From Ferrimonas balearica (GTDB lineage: Bacteria; Pseudomonadota; Gammaproteobacteria; Enterobacterales; Shewanellaceae): DNA of 64,000 bases. Made by a program: the position numbers and the translations under genes. How positions within the stretch are numbered: the stretch's first letter is position 1; every line of letters starts with the position of its first letter. Under the pieces are notes generated by a model. It did not search any database, was not told the DNA's origin, and saw nothing but the letters and a program-made list of their open reading frames with translations. Shown one piece after another: positions 34,496 to 43,484 of the stretch. Location: positions 1 to 64,000 of the forward strand of contig NZ_JAHVHW010000003.1 of NCBI RefSeq assembly GCF_019802055.1, written 5' to 3'.

Positions 34496-35575
34496 ATGCG
34501 TTCTGCCGAAATTACCGGCTGGGGTAAATGCCTTCCCCCGGCGGTACTGACCAACGATGATCTGGCCACCGTCATGGATACCAGCGACGAGTGGATCCGC
34601 ACCCGTACCGGCATTGGTCAGCGTCATATCAGCCACGTTGGCACCGCCGAACTGGCCAGTGTGGCCGCCCAGCGCGCACTGGATGCCGCCGGCCTGTCTG
34701 GCAGCGACATCGATATGATCATCCTGGCCACCGCGTCTCCGGACACCCTGGTGCCCAATATCGCCGCCACCGTGCAAGCCAACATCGGTGCGCAGTGTGC
34801 CGCTTTTGATATCAATGCTGCCTGCTCCGGCTTCCTTTATGGTCTGGGCCTGGGCACTGCCCAGGTTCGCTCCGGCCAGTGCCAGCGCGTATTGGTGATC
34901 GGCGCCGAGCGCCTGACCTTCTACCTCAACTGGACCCTGCGTGACACCGCAGTGCTGTTTGGCGATGGCGCCGGTGCCGTGGTGGTGGAAGCCTCCGATC
35001 AACCTGTGGGTGTGCTGAGCTACGCCATGAACAATGATCCGGAAGGGCGTGAAATCCTGAAGGTTGCCGGTTTTGGTACCACCATGGACCGCAGCGATCC
35101 GGAAGCGATGTCTTTCTACCTCCAGTTTGAGGGTCGCGAGATCTTCAAGCGGGCGATTGCGGGCATGGGCAAACTCAGCGCCCAGGTACTGGCAGAAAGT
35201 GGCCTGAGCCCGGAACAGGTGGACCTGGTGGTGCCCCATCAGGCCAACGTCCGCATCATCGATACCCTGATCGGCAAGATGGGGCTGCCGAAGGAGAAAG
35301 CCTTCGTCAACATCGAGCACTACGGCAACACCTCTGCCGCCACCATTCCCATCGCCCTGTGCGATGCGCTGGAAGCTGGTCGCATCAAGGCAGGGGACAC
35401 TCTGCTCTCCTGCGCTTTCGGTGCCGGTTTGACCTCCGCTGCGGCCCTGATCAAGTGGGGCGAACGCACCACACCGGTACGGGCCAGTCAGGCGGAACTG
35501 CCGCCCTGCGACAAGAGCGGCCTGGAGCTGATCCGCGACGCGGTAGCCCGGGATCGCGCCAAAGCAGAGCGCTAA
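34496..35575 (+). CDS. 3-oxoacyl-ACP synthase III (FabH) paralogue
   Basis: A 359-residue ketoacyl synthase III. The catalytic triad is complete: Cys110 in INAACSGF, His248 in VVPHQAN and Asn278 in EHYGNTSAA. FabH condenses acetyl-CoA with malonyl-ACP to begin fatty acid synthesis; paralogues can use other acyl groups. It is not in a plsX-fabD-fabG cluster here, and its length slightly exceeds E. coli FabH (317) through a C-terminal tail of about 35 residues. AGGAG lies eight bases before ATG 34496. Whether it is the housekeeping FabH or a specialised copy cannot be told from the window. Confidence 0.9.
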   Translation: MRSAEITGWGKCLPPAVLTNDDLATVMDTSDEWIRTRTGIGQRHISHVGTAELASVAAQRALDAAGLSGSDIDMIILATASPDTLVPNIAATVQANIGAQCAAFDINAACSGFLYGLGLGTAQVRSGQCQRVLVIGAERLTFYLNWTLRDTAVLFGDGAGAVVVEASDQPVGVLSYAMNNDPEGREILKVAGFGTTMDRSDPEAMSFYLQFEGREIFKRAIAGMGKLSAQVLAESGLSPEQVDLVVPHQANVRIIDTLIGKMGLPKEKAFVNIEHYGNTSAATIPIALCDALEAGRIKAGDTLLSCAFGAGLTSAAALIKWGERTTPVRASQAELPPCDKSGLELIRDAVARDRAKAER

Positions 35576-35597
35576 GCACGGGACGCTTAGTGCTCGA

Positions 35598-35630
35598 AAA
35601 CAGGCCGCCAAAGCGGCCTGTTTCTTTTCT
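35598..35630 (+). terminator. Intrinsic terminator after fabH-like gene
   Basis: AAACAGGCCGC, loop CAAA, GCGGCCTGTTT, followed by CTTTTCT. A perfect 11-base stem. Confidence 0.92.
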
Positions 35631-35682
35631 TGCCATACTGTTGAGACTTGGCTCAACGCCTCACGGACCGAGGGAACACAAT

Positions 35683-36468
35683 ATGGATATTGAACGTCTC
35701 TTTGAGGGCGACACGCCGTTGCCCAGCCTCAACCGTCTGGTACAGCAACTGCTGTCGGAATTCTCCAGCCACGACCCCGATCTGCTCCGTATCGCCCGCA
35801 TTCTCAGTCAGGACCAGGCCCTAAGCGCCAAAGTGCTGCGACTGGCCAACTCCGCCCACTTTGCCGGTGCCCGTCAGGTAGACTCCATCAGGGATGCCGC
35901 CATCATGCTGGGGTTAAACAACCTCAGAATGCTGGTGATCTGCTCCGCCGTTCAACAGCGTTTCGTCACCATCCCGCATCTGGATCTTGGCCGTTTCTGG
36001 CGCCAGAACCTGGCCTGCTCACAGCTCGCGGGTAGGTTGGCCAAGCGCTGTCGACTGGATCAGGAGCAAGCCCGTCTCGGCGGCCTGCTTCACAGCATTG
36101 GCCAACTCTACATTCATCAGAAGGAGCCCCGTCTGGCTCAACAAGTGGTGGCTAAGGTCGCCCAGGGTTGCCCAAGAGCCGAGGTGGAAAAGCAGTTGCT
36201 TGAGTTTGACTACGGAGAGGTGGGCGCTGAACTGGCCCGCCGTTGGCAATTCCCGGCCTCACTGGCGCTGATCTGCCGCCATCATATACGTCCCGACTCA
36301 GCTCCGGAGGCTAGCCGTCCCCTGGTGACAGTGGTGGCACTGGCGCGCTGGCGGGTCGAGCAGGATATGGACGCCCCTCAACTGTCGTGGCCGGACGAGG
36401 CGCTCAACAGCCTGGGACTCACCCGGGAGCAGCTTTACGCTCTGGGCGAAGCACCGACGCCCGCCTGA
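35683..36468 (+). CDS. HDOD-domain protein (putative signalling)
   Basis: A 261-residue stand-alone HDOD domain: PLPSLNRLVQQLLSEFSS, ILSQDQALSAKVLRLANSAHFAG and DAAIMLGLNNLRMLVIC are the family landmarks. HDOD domains resemble HD hydrolases but usually lack intact metal ligands and act in signal transduction. ATG 35683 follows AGGGAA. It is convergent with the LRAT-like gene and overlaps its end by 34 bases. Confidence 0.87.
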   Translation: MDIERLFEGDTPLPSLNRLVQQLLSEFSSHDPDLLRIARILSQDQALSAKVLRLANSAHFAGARQVDSIRDAAIMLGLNNLRMLVICSAVQQRFVTIPHLDLGRFWRQNLACSQLAGRLAKRCRLDQEQARLGGLLHSIGQLYIHQKEPRLAQQVVAKVAQGCPRAEVEKQLLEFDYGEVGAELARRWQFPASLALICRHHIRPDSAPEASRPLVTVVALARWRVEQDMDAPQLSWPDEALNSLGLTREQLYALGEAPTPA

Positions 36469-37022
36469 ACGGCGCAGACCGGGTCCCAGTAGAGATGCGT
36501 GCGGTAATGGTCCGCCAGCAGACGATTGAGCGCACCGAAGCTGGCGATACGCTGCTCGTCGCCTGACAGGCAGTGCCAGACAAAGCGGTGACAGTTGTTG
36601 TCGGTCAGGTGGTAATCCCGGTAAGTGAACAGGGCCTGGGCGGCCCGCTCCGCCACATCGGGATCCGCCAGGGGCTGATGACGATGGTCACAGAGACAGA
36701 ACAGGGTGTTGCCGCTGCGTTTGGCCAGAAAGCGCTCCAGCGAAACCGCCCGCACCAAGCCACTGCCATGCAGCTCCGCAATGGCGCCCTCCCCCAGCCA
36801 GATGCCGGTGTGCTCCACCACGCCAAAGACGTGACAGGCCATGATCGCTCCGGGCTGTGGCGTAACGCTGACGTGACCGGGCATCCACTGGCTGGGTCTC
36901 AGAGCCAACTTAGCCTCCCCCTCCGGGGTGCGATATCGCCGCCCCTGAACCGTTCGGCGATGAGATTGGTATTCCACCGCAGCCAAGGCGCCAGCCAAAA
37001 TCAATAACGCAGGTAGTGCCAT
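36435..37022 (-). CDS. LRAT/NlpC-P60-like papain-fold protein
   Basis: A 195-residue protein with one N-terminal hydrophobic segment (about 1-15). GAIMACHVFGVVEHTGIWLG contains His71, and DNNCHRFVWHCLSG contains Cys144, matching the His...NC-xH-F arrangement of LRAT-like circularly permuted NlpC/P60 domains. Such enzymes are acyltransferases or lipid/peptide hydrolases; the substrate here is unknown. AGGAGG lies before the ATG. The 3' end overlaps the HDOD gene by 34 bases. Confidence 0.72.
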   Translation of the reverse strand: MALPALLILAGALAAVEYQSHRRTVQGRRYRTPEGEAKLALRPSQWMPGHVSVTPQPGAIMACHVFGVVEHTGIWLGEGAIAELHGSGLVRAVSLERFLAKRSGNTLFCLCDHRHQPLADPDVAERAAQALFTYRDYHLTDNNCHRFVWHCLSGDEQRIASFGALNRLLADHYRTHLYWDPVCAVQAGVGASPRA

Positions 37023-37103
37023 GCCATCCTCCTATTCCTACTGAGACTAATGGGAGAAAGGATGTGAAGGGGTGTAAAGATGTAACCAATCTCAACAATT
37101 GGG

Positions 37104-37784
37104 CTAGCGGCTTAACCTCAACAACTCATTGATGGTTAACCGCCCTCGCCCCGCCAGTGCGCTGGCCTGGGCCAGCAGGAGCTCGCCGCACGCGATGGCG
37201 TCTGTCAGCGCATTGTGGCCCGGGTAATCCGGCAATCCGTACCGACGGCGGCAATACGCCAGTTTAAGGGTGTCGGACTTCAATATTGTGCCCTGACGCT
37301 CCAGCCTACGCTGTTCAATCTTCAGCGTATCGATCACCTCCAGAGGCAGGCCCTGACCAAACTCGGCCGTCAGACCCGACTGCAGAAAACCCAGATCCAA
37401 ACCGCCGTGGTGACACACCAATATCCGGCCCGCCAGCTTGGGCAGCAGAGTGGCCAGCGCTTCAGAGAGGGGAACGGCGTCCTCCAGATGGCGGTCATGG
37501 ATACCATGTATGGTGGCACTCTGGCCCACCCCACCATCAAACGCCACCAACTGGTGCCAGGCGTCAGAGAGCACCAGTCGACCCGCGATGATAGGCACTG
37601 TGGCAATAGAGAGGATGGCATCCTGCCGCACATCCAGACCGGTCAGCTCCAGATCGAGCGCCAACATCTCCTGCTCCCGGTAGTCCGCAGAGCCTTGCGG
37701 TGCACCCACCTGGTAAAAGTGGTCGTACTCCGGCACCTGATTACGCCAGCGAGCCAGCCCAAAGCGAAAACTCGAAGGCACCAT
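37104..37784 (-). CDS. DnaQ-like 3'-5' exonuclease (DEDDh)
   Basis: A 226-residue exonuclease-fold protein. Exo I is ALDLELTGLD, Exo II includes VCHHGGLDLGFLQ and Exo III is HNALTDAIACGELL with the histidine of the DEDDh type. The start overlaps the stop of the cNMP/CBS gene by one base (TGATG), so both are co-translated. This pairing with a DUF294 protein is common near sodium:acetate-type symporters, but its purpose is unclear. Confidence 0.85.
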   Translation of the reverse strand: MVPSSFRFGLARWRNQVPEYDHFYQVGAPQGSADYREQEMLALDLELTGLDVRQDAILSIATVPIIAGRLVLSDAWHQLVAFDGGVGQSATIHGIHDRHLEDAVPLSEALATLLPKLAGRILVCHHGGLDLGFLQSGLTAEFGQGLPLEVIDTLKIEQRRLERQGTILKSDTLKLAYCRRRYGLPDYPGHNALTDAIACGELLLAQASALAGRGRLTINELLRLSR

Positions 37785-39631
37785 CACAGGCTCCTGGCAA
37801 AACTGAGTCGGATCCCATCCTGCGCCCTTGCCACCACCGCGAACGCGTCCCGGAGCTGATGCCGGGCCAGCCCCGAGATGCGGCCCGGGCGAAGGAAGTT
37901 GGAGGGGTCTTCACCCCGGCTCCACTGCTCACCCTGATTGGCCAGTCGAAGGTGGGAGATGAACTCCTGAGCGTCAGCCAGATTGAGGGCGTCTTTGCGG
38001 GTCAGCAAGCCCGCCTTCATCGCCGCCTGGATCCGGGACGCGGTGCCCACCGCTTCACAGCCGGATGCCAGTGCATAGAGACGGGCGATGTCATTGATGA
38101 TCGCCAGCCCTTTATGTTTGAGATCCAGCGCTTTTCTCTGCTCGCCATCCCGCTCCAGCACCAACTGTCGGAAGAACCCCAGCGGCGGCGAGTTGGTGCA
38201 GGCGTTGGCGGCCATCATCGCCAGGAAGATCTGGTTGTCCTTGCAGCGCGCCAGTACGTCACGTTGCAGAGTTTTCGCCAGTTCACCCCGTCCGGCCACC
38301 GCCCTCATGTCGAAAAAGATGCTGGCGTGCATCACCGCTTTGGGCTCCGGTTGATCGATCCAGCGTTCAAACTGGTTCTGCCATTGCGCCAGGGAGAGGC
38401 ACCATTTGGGATTCATCGCCATAATGCCGCCGGGACAGTGCACATAGCCGCTGTCATTCAGCCCGTCACAGACAAAGGTGGCCAGGGCGAGGAAGTACTT
38501 CAGTTCCGCTTCACTGGGCTCCCGGGCCAGCAGCAGGCCATTGTCCTGATCCGATTTACCCGCCTGGTCCATCCGCGCCTGAGAACCAAACGCCAGCCAG
38601 CACCAGGGCATCGGGGCGGGCCCCAGCTCATCCTGTGCCAGTGCCAGCAGACGCCGGGTCAGCGCATCGGTCACCAGCGTCAGCACCCGTCCTATCTCTT
38701 CCGCCCGGGCATCGGCCTGAATCAGGCTCTGCAACAGGGTGGGGATCTGACCCGCCACCTGTACCAGTGCCGCCCGATCCTGCTGCCGGTCGATTTCACC
38801 AATCAGATAGAGCGGATCACTGCGCTGAGCCCGGATCAGGTCGGTACTGGTTACCACCCCCACCGGCACATCGTCATCGCACACCGGCAGATGGTGAATA
38901 TTGTGCTGACTCATCGCCAGCATCGCTTCAAACACCAGGGTCTGTGAGGGAACGGATACCGGCTCTGCCGTCATCACTTCATTGACCGGGGTGTCTACGG
39001 CGACCCCTTCCGCCAACACCCGGTTGCGCAGGTCCCGGTCTGTCAGGATCCCAAGCAGCCGGTCATCCTGCACCACCAATACGCTGGAAATGCGGTTATC
39101 CCGCATCCGCTGTGCGGCCTCCTGAATCGGTGTAAGCGGCCCGACCGCCTGCACCGGCGACGCCATGACCGAGCGGATCCGCGCGGTACTCAGGTGCTCT
39201 CTGGCCAGGTAGCGGGCACTGTGGCGCAGTCGTTCCGCGTGCTTACGATTGAAGAAGCGATCGAAGTCGCGGCTGACGGCTCTGAGAACCCGAAAGCTCT
39301 CCTCTTTAAGGATGTAAACCAGGCCATCTTCCAGCACCTGCACCCGGTTGCTGACCTGCTCTCCGGTCAGTAATGAGGGAAAGCCGAAGTAATCCCCCTC
39401 CCCCAATCTGTCGAGCAACTCACCATGCTCACTGCGCACCTCGAACGCGCCAGAGCGCACAATGTAGAGCTGGGGGTTACTGTAATCCACCGGCACCTCG
39501 CCGGTGGCCTTCGCGAAGTAGGCGATCTCAATGCCGCAGGCAGCTTCAAGACGGCCGTTGTCATCAAGCTGATCAAAGGGCACCAGCTGAGCCAGGAAGT
39601 CGATGATGGGGGCCAGATCGGGATCGGTCAT
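37784..39631 (-). CDS. Cyclic-nucleotide-binding / CBS / DUF294 nucleotidyltransferase-like protein
   Basis: A 615-residue multidomain cytoplasmic protein. Order: cNMP-binding domain (about 10-130; RLGEGDYFGFPSLL), two CBS repeats (about 155-275; DNRISSVLVVQDDRLLGILTDRDL and NIHHLPVCDDDVPVGVVTSTDLI in outline), DUF294 nucleotidyltransferase (about 300-440; WLAFGSQARMDQAGKSDQDNGLL carries the GS...D.D pattern) and a C-terminal helical domain. The N-terminal domain and CBS pair suggest sensing of a cyclic or adenine nucleotide. Upstream of the exonuclease and near the symporter, which hints at a link with acetate or energy status. Confidence 0.87.
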   Translation of the reverse strand: MTDPDLAPIIDFLAQLVPFDQLDDNGRLEAACGIEIAYFAKATGEVPVDYSNPQLYIVRSGAFEVRSEHGELLDRLGEGDYFGFPSLLTGEQVSNRVQVLEDGLVYILKEESFRVLRAVSRDFDRFFNRKHAERLRHSARYLAREHLSTARIRSVMASPVQAVGPLTPIQEAAQRMRDNRISSVLVVQDDRLLGILTDRDLRNRVLAEGVAVDTPVNEVMTAEPVSVPSQTLVFEAMLAMSQHNIHHLPVCDDDVPVGVVTSTDLIRAQRSDPLYLIGEIDRQQDRAALVQVAGQIPTLLQSLIQADARAEEIGRVLTLVTDALTRRLLALAQDELGPAPMPWCWLAFGSQARMDQAGKSDQDNGLLLAREPSEAELKYFLALATFVCDGLNDSGYVHCPGGIMAMNPKWCLSLAQWQNQFERWIDQPEPKAVMHASIFFDMRAVAGRGELAKTLQRDVLARCKDNQIFLAMMAANACTNSPPLGFFRQLVLERDGEQRKALDLKHKGLAIINDIARLYALASGCEAVGTASRIQAAMKAGLLTRKDALNLADAQEFISHLRLANQGEQWSRGEDPSNFLRPGRISGLARHQLRDAFAVVARAQDGIRLSFARSL

Positions 39632-39682
39632 GTTGTTCTATTACATCCTTGATACACTGGGCAAAGTTTCAGGGAGAGAACC

Positions 39683-39913
39683 ATGTTAGCCATTGCACAA
39701 ACTATCGTACTGGGCCTCGGCGTCATCCTGGTGTTGAGCGCTTTGGGGCGTTACATCCATCGTACCCAAAACTGGCACGCCATCTGGCAGGTCTGGGTTG
39801 GAAAACTCAAGGACCTTAACCTGTCTGAGTTCCGGCTCTATCGAAGTGGCATCGTCCTGCTCTTTGCCGGGGTGTTGCTTCGCATCGTCTACCTCACCTT
39901 AAGCGGCGTTTAA
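39683..39913 (+). CDS. Small two-segment membrane protein, unknown
   Basis: 76 residues with hydrophobic segments at about 3-22 and 56-74 joined by a basic, aromatic loop (RYIHRTQNWHAIW). No recognised family. AGGGAGAG lies before the ATG. It stands between the DUF294 gene (divergent) and a bidirectional terminator, so it is its own unit. Confidence 0.65.
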   Translation: MLAIAQTIVLGLGVILVLSALGRYIHRTQNWHAIWQVWVGKLKDLNLSEFRLYRSGIVLLFAGVLLRIVYLTLSGV

Positions 39914-39932
39914 GGTAAGGGAAAGAAAAAGA

Positions 39933-39958
39933 AAGGGCACCTTGCGGTGCCCTTGTTG
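39933..39958. terminator. Bidirectional intrinsic terminator
   Basis: AAGGGCACC, loop TTGC, GGTGCCCTT, followed by TTGTT on the plus strand and by a T-rich run on the minus strand. It serves both the small membrane protein gene and the symporter gene. Confidence 0.8.
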
Positions 39959-39959
39959 T

Positions 39960-41717
39960 TTAGTGGTGGGTGGCGGCACCGGACCCTTTCGGGAATCGGA
40001 TGCTTTCTACCAGGTCCTGAACCTCCTGCGGCGACTCCTGAGTCATCCGACTCACGATAAAGGCCGTGATAAAGTTCAACACCATACCCAGGGTACCAAT
40101 CCCTTCCGGAGAGATACCGAACAACCAGTTTTCAGGCGTGTTGGCGATCAGCGGCTCGAAGAACACGCCTTTGTACGCCAGGATGTAGCCTGCGGTGAAG
40201 GTGATGCCCACTACCATACCGGCGATCGCGCCCTCCTTGTTCATCCGCTTGGAGAAGATCCCCATGATGATTGCCGGGAAGAAGGACGAGGCGGCTAAGC
40301 CGAAGGCGAAGGCCACCACCTGAGCCACGAAGCCTGGTGGATTGATGCCCAGGTAGCCAGCAATAACGATGGCCACCGCTGCGGCAATACGGGCGTAGGT
40401 CAACTCCTGCCTGTCGGTAATGTTTGGCATCAGGTTTCGTTTAAGCAGATCGTGCGACACCGACGTTGAGATCACCAGCAGCAAGCCTGCAGAGGTCGAC
40501 AGCGCCGCCGCGATCCCCCCCGCTGCCACCAGTGCAATCACCCAGTTCGGCAGATTCGCAATCTCCGGGTTGGCCAGTACCATGATGTCGCGGTCGATCT
40601 TCATGTTGTTGCGTTCATCGCCGGAGTAGAACATCACGCCATCGTTGGCCAGGTTCTGGCCGGCGTCACCGGAAGCACTCACTTTCTCGTCGGTACCGGC
40701 AAAGCCGATCAGACCGGTCTGCTCCCAGTTCTTAATCCACTGGGGACGCTCGGCGTAGAGGGTACCCTGACCATCCGGACCGTTAATGGTGTCGATCATG
40801 TTCAGACGGGCAAATGCGGCAACCGCCGGGGCAGTGGTGTACAGCAGAGCGATAAACACCAGGGCCCAACCTGCAGAGATACGGGCATCGGCCACCTTAG
40901 GCACGGTAAAGAAGCGCACGATAACGTGAGGCAGACCCGCAGTACCCACCATCAGGGCAGCGGTGATAAAGAACACGTCTACGGTGGACTTGGAGCCATC
41001 CGTGTATTGATTAAAGCCCAACTCGTTCATCAAACCATCGAGCTTCGCCAGCACCGAGGTTCCCGGTTCCGCCGTCAAATCCGAACCAAAGCCGATCTGC
41101 GGCAGCGGGTTGCCGGTCAGCATGATGGAGATGAATACCGCAGGCACCAGGTAAGCGGTGATCAGTACAACGTACTGGGCAACCTGGGTGTAGGTGATCC
41201 CTTTCATGCCACCCAATACGGCGTAGAAGAACACCACCACCATACCGATGATCACACCGGTGGTAACGTCCACTTCCAGGAAGCGGGAGAACACCACGCC
41301 CACACCACGCATCTGGCCTGCCACGTAGGTAAAGCAGACGAAGATGGCGCAGATCACCGCCACGGTACGGGCGGTCTGGGAGTAGTAACGGTCACCGATA
41401 AAGTCCGGCACGGTGAACTTGCCGAACTTACGCAGGTAGGGGGCAAGGCAGAGTGCCAGCAGTACATAACCGCCGGTCCACCCCATCAGGTAAACCGCGC
41501 CGTCATAACCCATAAAGGCGATCAAACCCGCCATCGACAGGAAGGAAGCGGCAGACATCCAGTCCGCTGCGGTCGCCATCCCGTTCGCGACAGGGTGTAC
41601 GCCGCCACCGGCCACGTAGAATTCATTGGTTGAGCCGGCCTTTGCCCAGATGGCAATGCCGATATAGAGGGCAAAGGTCGCCCCCACTACGATATACGTC
41701 AGTGTTTGCAAATCCAT
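39960..41717 (-). CDS. Sodium:solute symporter, large subunit (acetate/ActP-like, VC_2705 type)
   Basis: A 585-residue SSS-family symporter with about 13 hydrophobic segments. AGGGVHPVANGMATAADWMSAASFL and SFFPAIIMGIFSKRMNKEGA are typical of ActP-like transporters, and the long extracytoplasmic loop (about 320-375) is typical of the group that pairs with a DUF4212 subunit. The four-base gap to the DUF4212 gene supports a two-component transporter for a short-chain carboxylate or similar solute. Confidence 0.9.
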   Translation of the reverse strand: MDLQTLTYIVVGATFALYIGIAIWAKAGSTNEFYVAGGGVHPVANGMATAADWMSAASFLSMAGLIAFMGYDGAVYLMGWTGGYVLLALCLAPYLRKFGKFTVPDFIGDRYYSQTARTVAVICAIFVCFTYVAGQMRGVGVVFSRFLEVDVTTGVIIGMVVVFFYAVLGGMKGITYTQVAQYVVLITAYLVPAVFISIMLTGNPLPQIGFGSDLTAEPGTSVLAKLDGLMNELGFNQYTDGSKSTVDVFFITAALMVGTAGLPHVIVRFFTVPKVADARISAGWALVFIALLYTTAPAVAAFARLNMIDTINGPDGQGTLYAERPQWIKNWEQTGLIGFAGTDEKVSASGDAGQNLANDGVMFYSGDERNNMKIDRDIMVLANPEIANLPNWVIALVAAGGIAAALSTSAGLLLVISTSVSHDLLKRNLMPNITDRQELTYARIAAAVAIVIAGYLGINPPGFVAQVVAFAFGLAASSFFPAIIMGIFSKRMNKEGAIAGMVVGITFTAGYILAYKGVFFEPLIANTPENWLFGISPEGIGTLGMVLNFITAFIVSRMTQESPQEVQDLVESIRFPKGSGAATHH

Positions 41718-41721
41718 GCCA

Positions 41722-41988
41722 TCAGTCCTCGTGCACGTTGTACTTACGGTCCAGCGCGTTCATCTTCGCCACGTAGACAAAGATGAGTGCCACGAAGACG
41801 TAGATGGCGCCCTGCTGGGCAAACCAGAAGCCCAGTTTGAAGCCGCCGAACTGAACGGCGTTGAGGGTATCGACCAACAGAATCCCACAGCCGTAGGACA
41901 CGATGAACCATACGGCCAACAGGCTAAGCATCAGACGAAGATTCTCCGCCCAATACGCTTTGGCCTTTTCGCTGCTTTCAAAAGCCAT
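41722..41988 (-). CDS. DUF4212 small subunit of the sodium:solute symporter
   Basis: An 88-residue membrane protein with two hydrophobic segments (about 20-42 and 54-75). AYWAENLRLMLSLLAVWF and FGGFKLGFWFAQQGAIYVFV are DUF4212 landmarks. Start 41988 follows GGGGAG; an in-frame extension to 42072 lacks homology. First gene of the symporter operon. Confidence 0.9.
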   Translation of the reverse strand: MAFESSEKAKAYWAENLRLMLSLLAVWFIVSYGCGILLVDTLNAVQFGGFKLGFWFAQQGAIYVFVALIFVYVAKMNALDRKYNVHED

Positions 41989-42426
41989 GTGCTGCTCCCC
42001 TTTCCTTATCGTTGGAATAGTCAGAGCTAACCTAGCAAGGGGAGCGATGTGAGGAAGATCGACCTTAGTCAAAGAGCGCGCATATCGAACTGGCGAGGGT
42101 GAATCTTTTTCACTTACTGAACAGCCACTTACGACTGAGTAATTACGTTAAACCGGTCAAATCCCGTCAATTTTAGACTTTAGTCTCAGCGGCAAGTCGG
42201 TGATTGCCGCTCCGGCAACCCTTTGCCAGACCCGGCCGACGTCAGCCCATCCCCTCCACCACAAGGGTTAGCGCGGTGTTAATGAAAGCATTTAGGCAAA
42301 GTGCTGATTAACAACGAATAAACCTTTGGGCGTTTTTTGTGCACTTGGGCGCTGACAGATCCCACTTTTGGCAAGTTGAGCACGCTCTTTGCTAACTCTC
42401 GGGTCCACCACTCAAGGAGCCACAGC
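41989..42426. other. 438-base divergent intergenic region
   Basis: No gene seen. It holds the leaders of the symporter operon (left) and of the 104-residue gene (right). A hairpin AGCGGCAA/TTGCCGCT (42188-42211) and a short dyad AGACTTTAGTCT (42174-42185) are present, neither followed by a T-run. No clear CRP or other known operator was recognised. Confidence 0.5.
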
Positions 42427-42741
42427 ATGAAACTGTCACCGGTACAGACTCAGATGAGTCCGCGCTTCAATAACGCCCCGGGCGCCAACTTCGACGCCAA
42501 CCTGAACAAACCCGCTCAGGCTGGTAACCAGGTCACGCCGGGCAGCAGCTTTGAAGCCAAGCTGGAGAGTGAAAAACTCAGCTGGTCTGAAACCCGTGCG
42601 ATGGAGAAAACCGCCAAGCAGGTTGAAGCACTGAAAGAGGAGTTCCAGGCTCATCAGCAGAAGAGCCTGGCCAACCCGTTTGCCGACAACACCGGCGACC
42701 TGCTCGGCCTGCTGGAAAAGGCCAAGAAGACCCTGGTTTAA
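42427..42741 (+). CDS. Hypothetical protein, 104 residues
   Basis: Not recognised. A soluble, low-complexity N-terminal half rich in Asn, Pro and Gln (about 1-45) is followed by a charged helical segment (about 46-80) and LLGLLEKAKKTL. It could be a small coiled-coil or an unstructured adaptor. AAGGAG nine bases before the ATG supports translation. Its stop overlaps the stop of the convergent SIMPL gene by four bases. Confidence 0.62.
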   Translation: MKLSPVQTQMSPRFNNAPGANFDANLNKPAQAGNQVTPGSSFEAKLESEKLSWSETRAMEKTAKQVEALKEEFQAHQQKSLANPFADNTGDLLGLLEKAKKTLV

Positions 42742-43397
42742 TCCAGGGCAACCTTGATCCGCAGGCGCACCTGCTGCGCCTGCTGTGCCGGTTGATAGCG
42801 GCCGGATTCTGCCGCGTCCGCCATCATCATATTACGAGGCATCGGCGCACCGCCCTGCTCCGTGATCTCCAGCACCTCTCCCAGACTCGCATCCAGCTTC
42901 TCCGCAAGCGCTTCCGCTTTGTCCAGCCCATCCTCCAGAGCAGCCTGGAACACCGCATCGCGCTGAGCCCGATCGTCACTAGCAAAGTAGTTGGGCGTGG
43001 AGATCTCGGTCAGCCCAAGTTCGGTAAATCGTCCCAGCCAAAGCCCCACCTCAGTAACCGGCACCTCAAGTGAGATACCACGGCGTGCTTCGTAACCGAG
43101 CATGACCCGCTTCTGCTCACGGTACTCATAGCGCGGCCCAAGGGTCAGTGAACCGGCGCCGTACCGGCTCACCGGCAACGCCGCCTCTTCAAAGGCATCC
43201 AGCACCCGGTTAATCACCTTATCCGCGTCGGCCTGAGCCTGCTTTGGCGATTCTGCCAGCGCAGTCACCTGAGCACTCAACATCGCCGAGTCCGGAGTGA
43301 CATTGGCAACCCCTACGCCATCCACCTCAATCCATCTTGGTTGCGCCCAGGCCAAACCGGGCAACAGCAACAAACAGCAAAGGATCTTTCGCATCAT
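42738..43397 (-). CDS. SIMPL domain (DUF541) periplasmic protein
   Basis: A 219-residue protein with a signal peptide (about 1-18, ending LAWAQ) and a SIMPL domain: VEGVGVANVTPDSAMLSAQV-like start (actual VDGVGVANVTPD), ALAESPKQAQADADKVI and YEARRGISLEV. Members such as YggE are periplasmic or outer-membrane proteins linked to oxidative stress, without a settled mechanism. AAGGAG precedes two adjacent ATGs; the second, three bases on, is better spaced. Confidence 0.87.
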   Translation of the reverse strand: MMRKILCCLLLLPGLAWAQPRWIEVDGVGVANVTPDSAMLSAQVTALAESPKQAQADADKVINRVLDAFEEAALPVSRYGAGSLTLGPRYEYREQKRVMLGYEARRGISLEVPVTEVGLWLGRFTELGLTEISTPNYFASDDRAQRDAVFQAALEDGLDKAEALAEKLDASLGEVLEITEQGGAPMPRNMMMADAAESGRYQPAQQAQQVRLRIKVALD

Positions 43398-43484
43398 CGG
43401 CTCCTTTTATAAACCTAAATGTTGAATAAACGAGCTAAGCGGGGAAAAATGGTGGTTACTTACCCCTAAGTCACTTTATTACTC

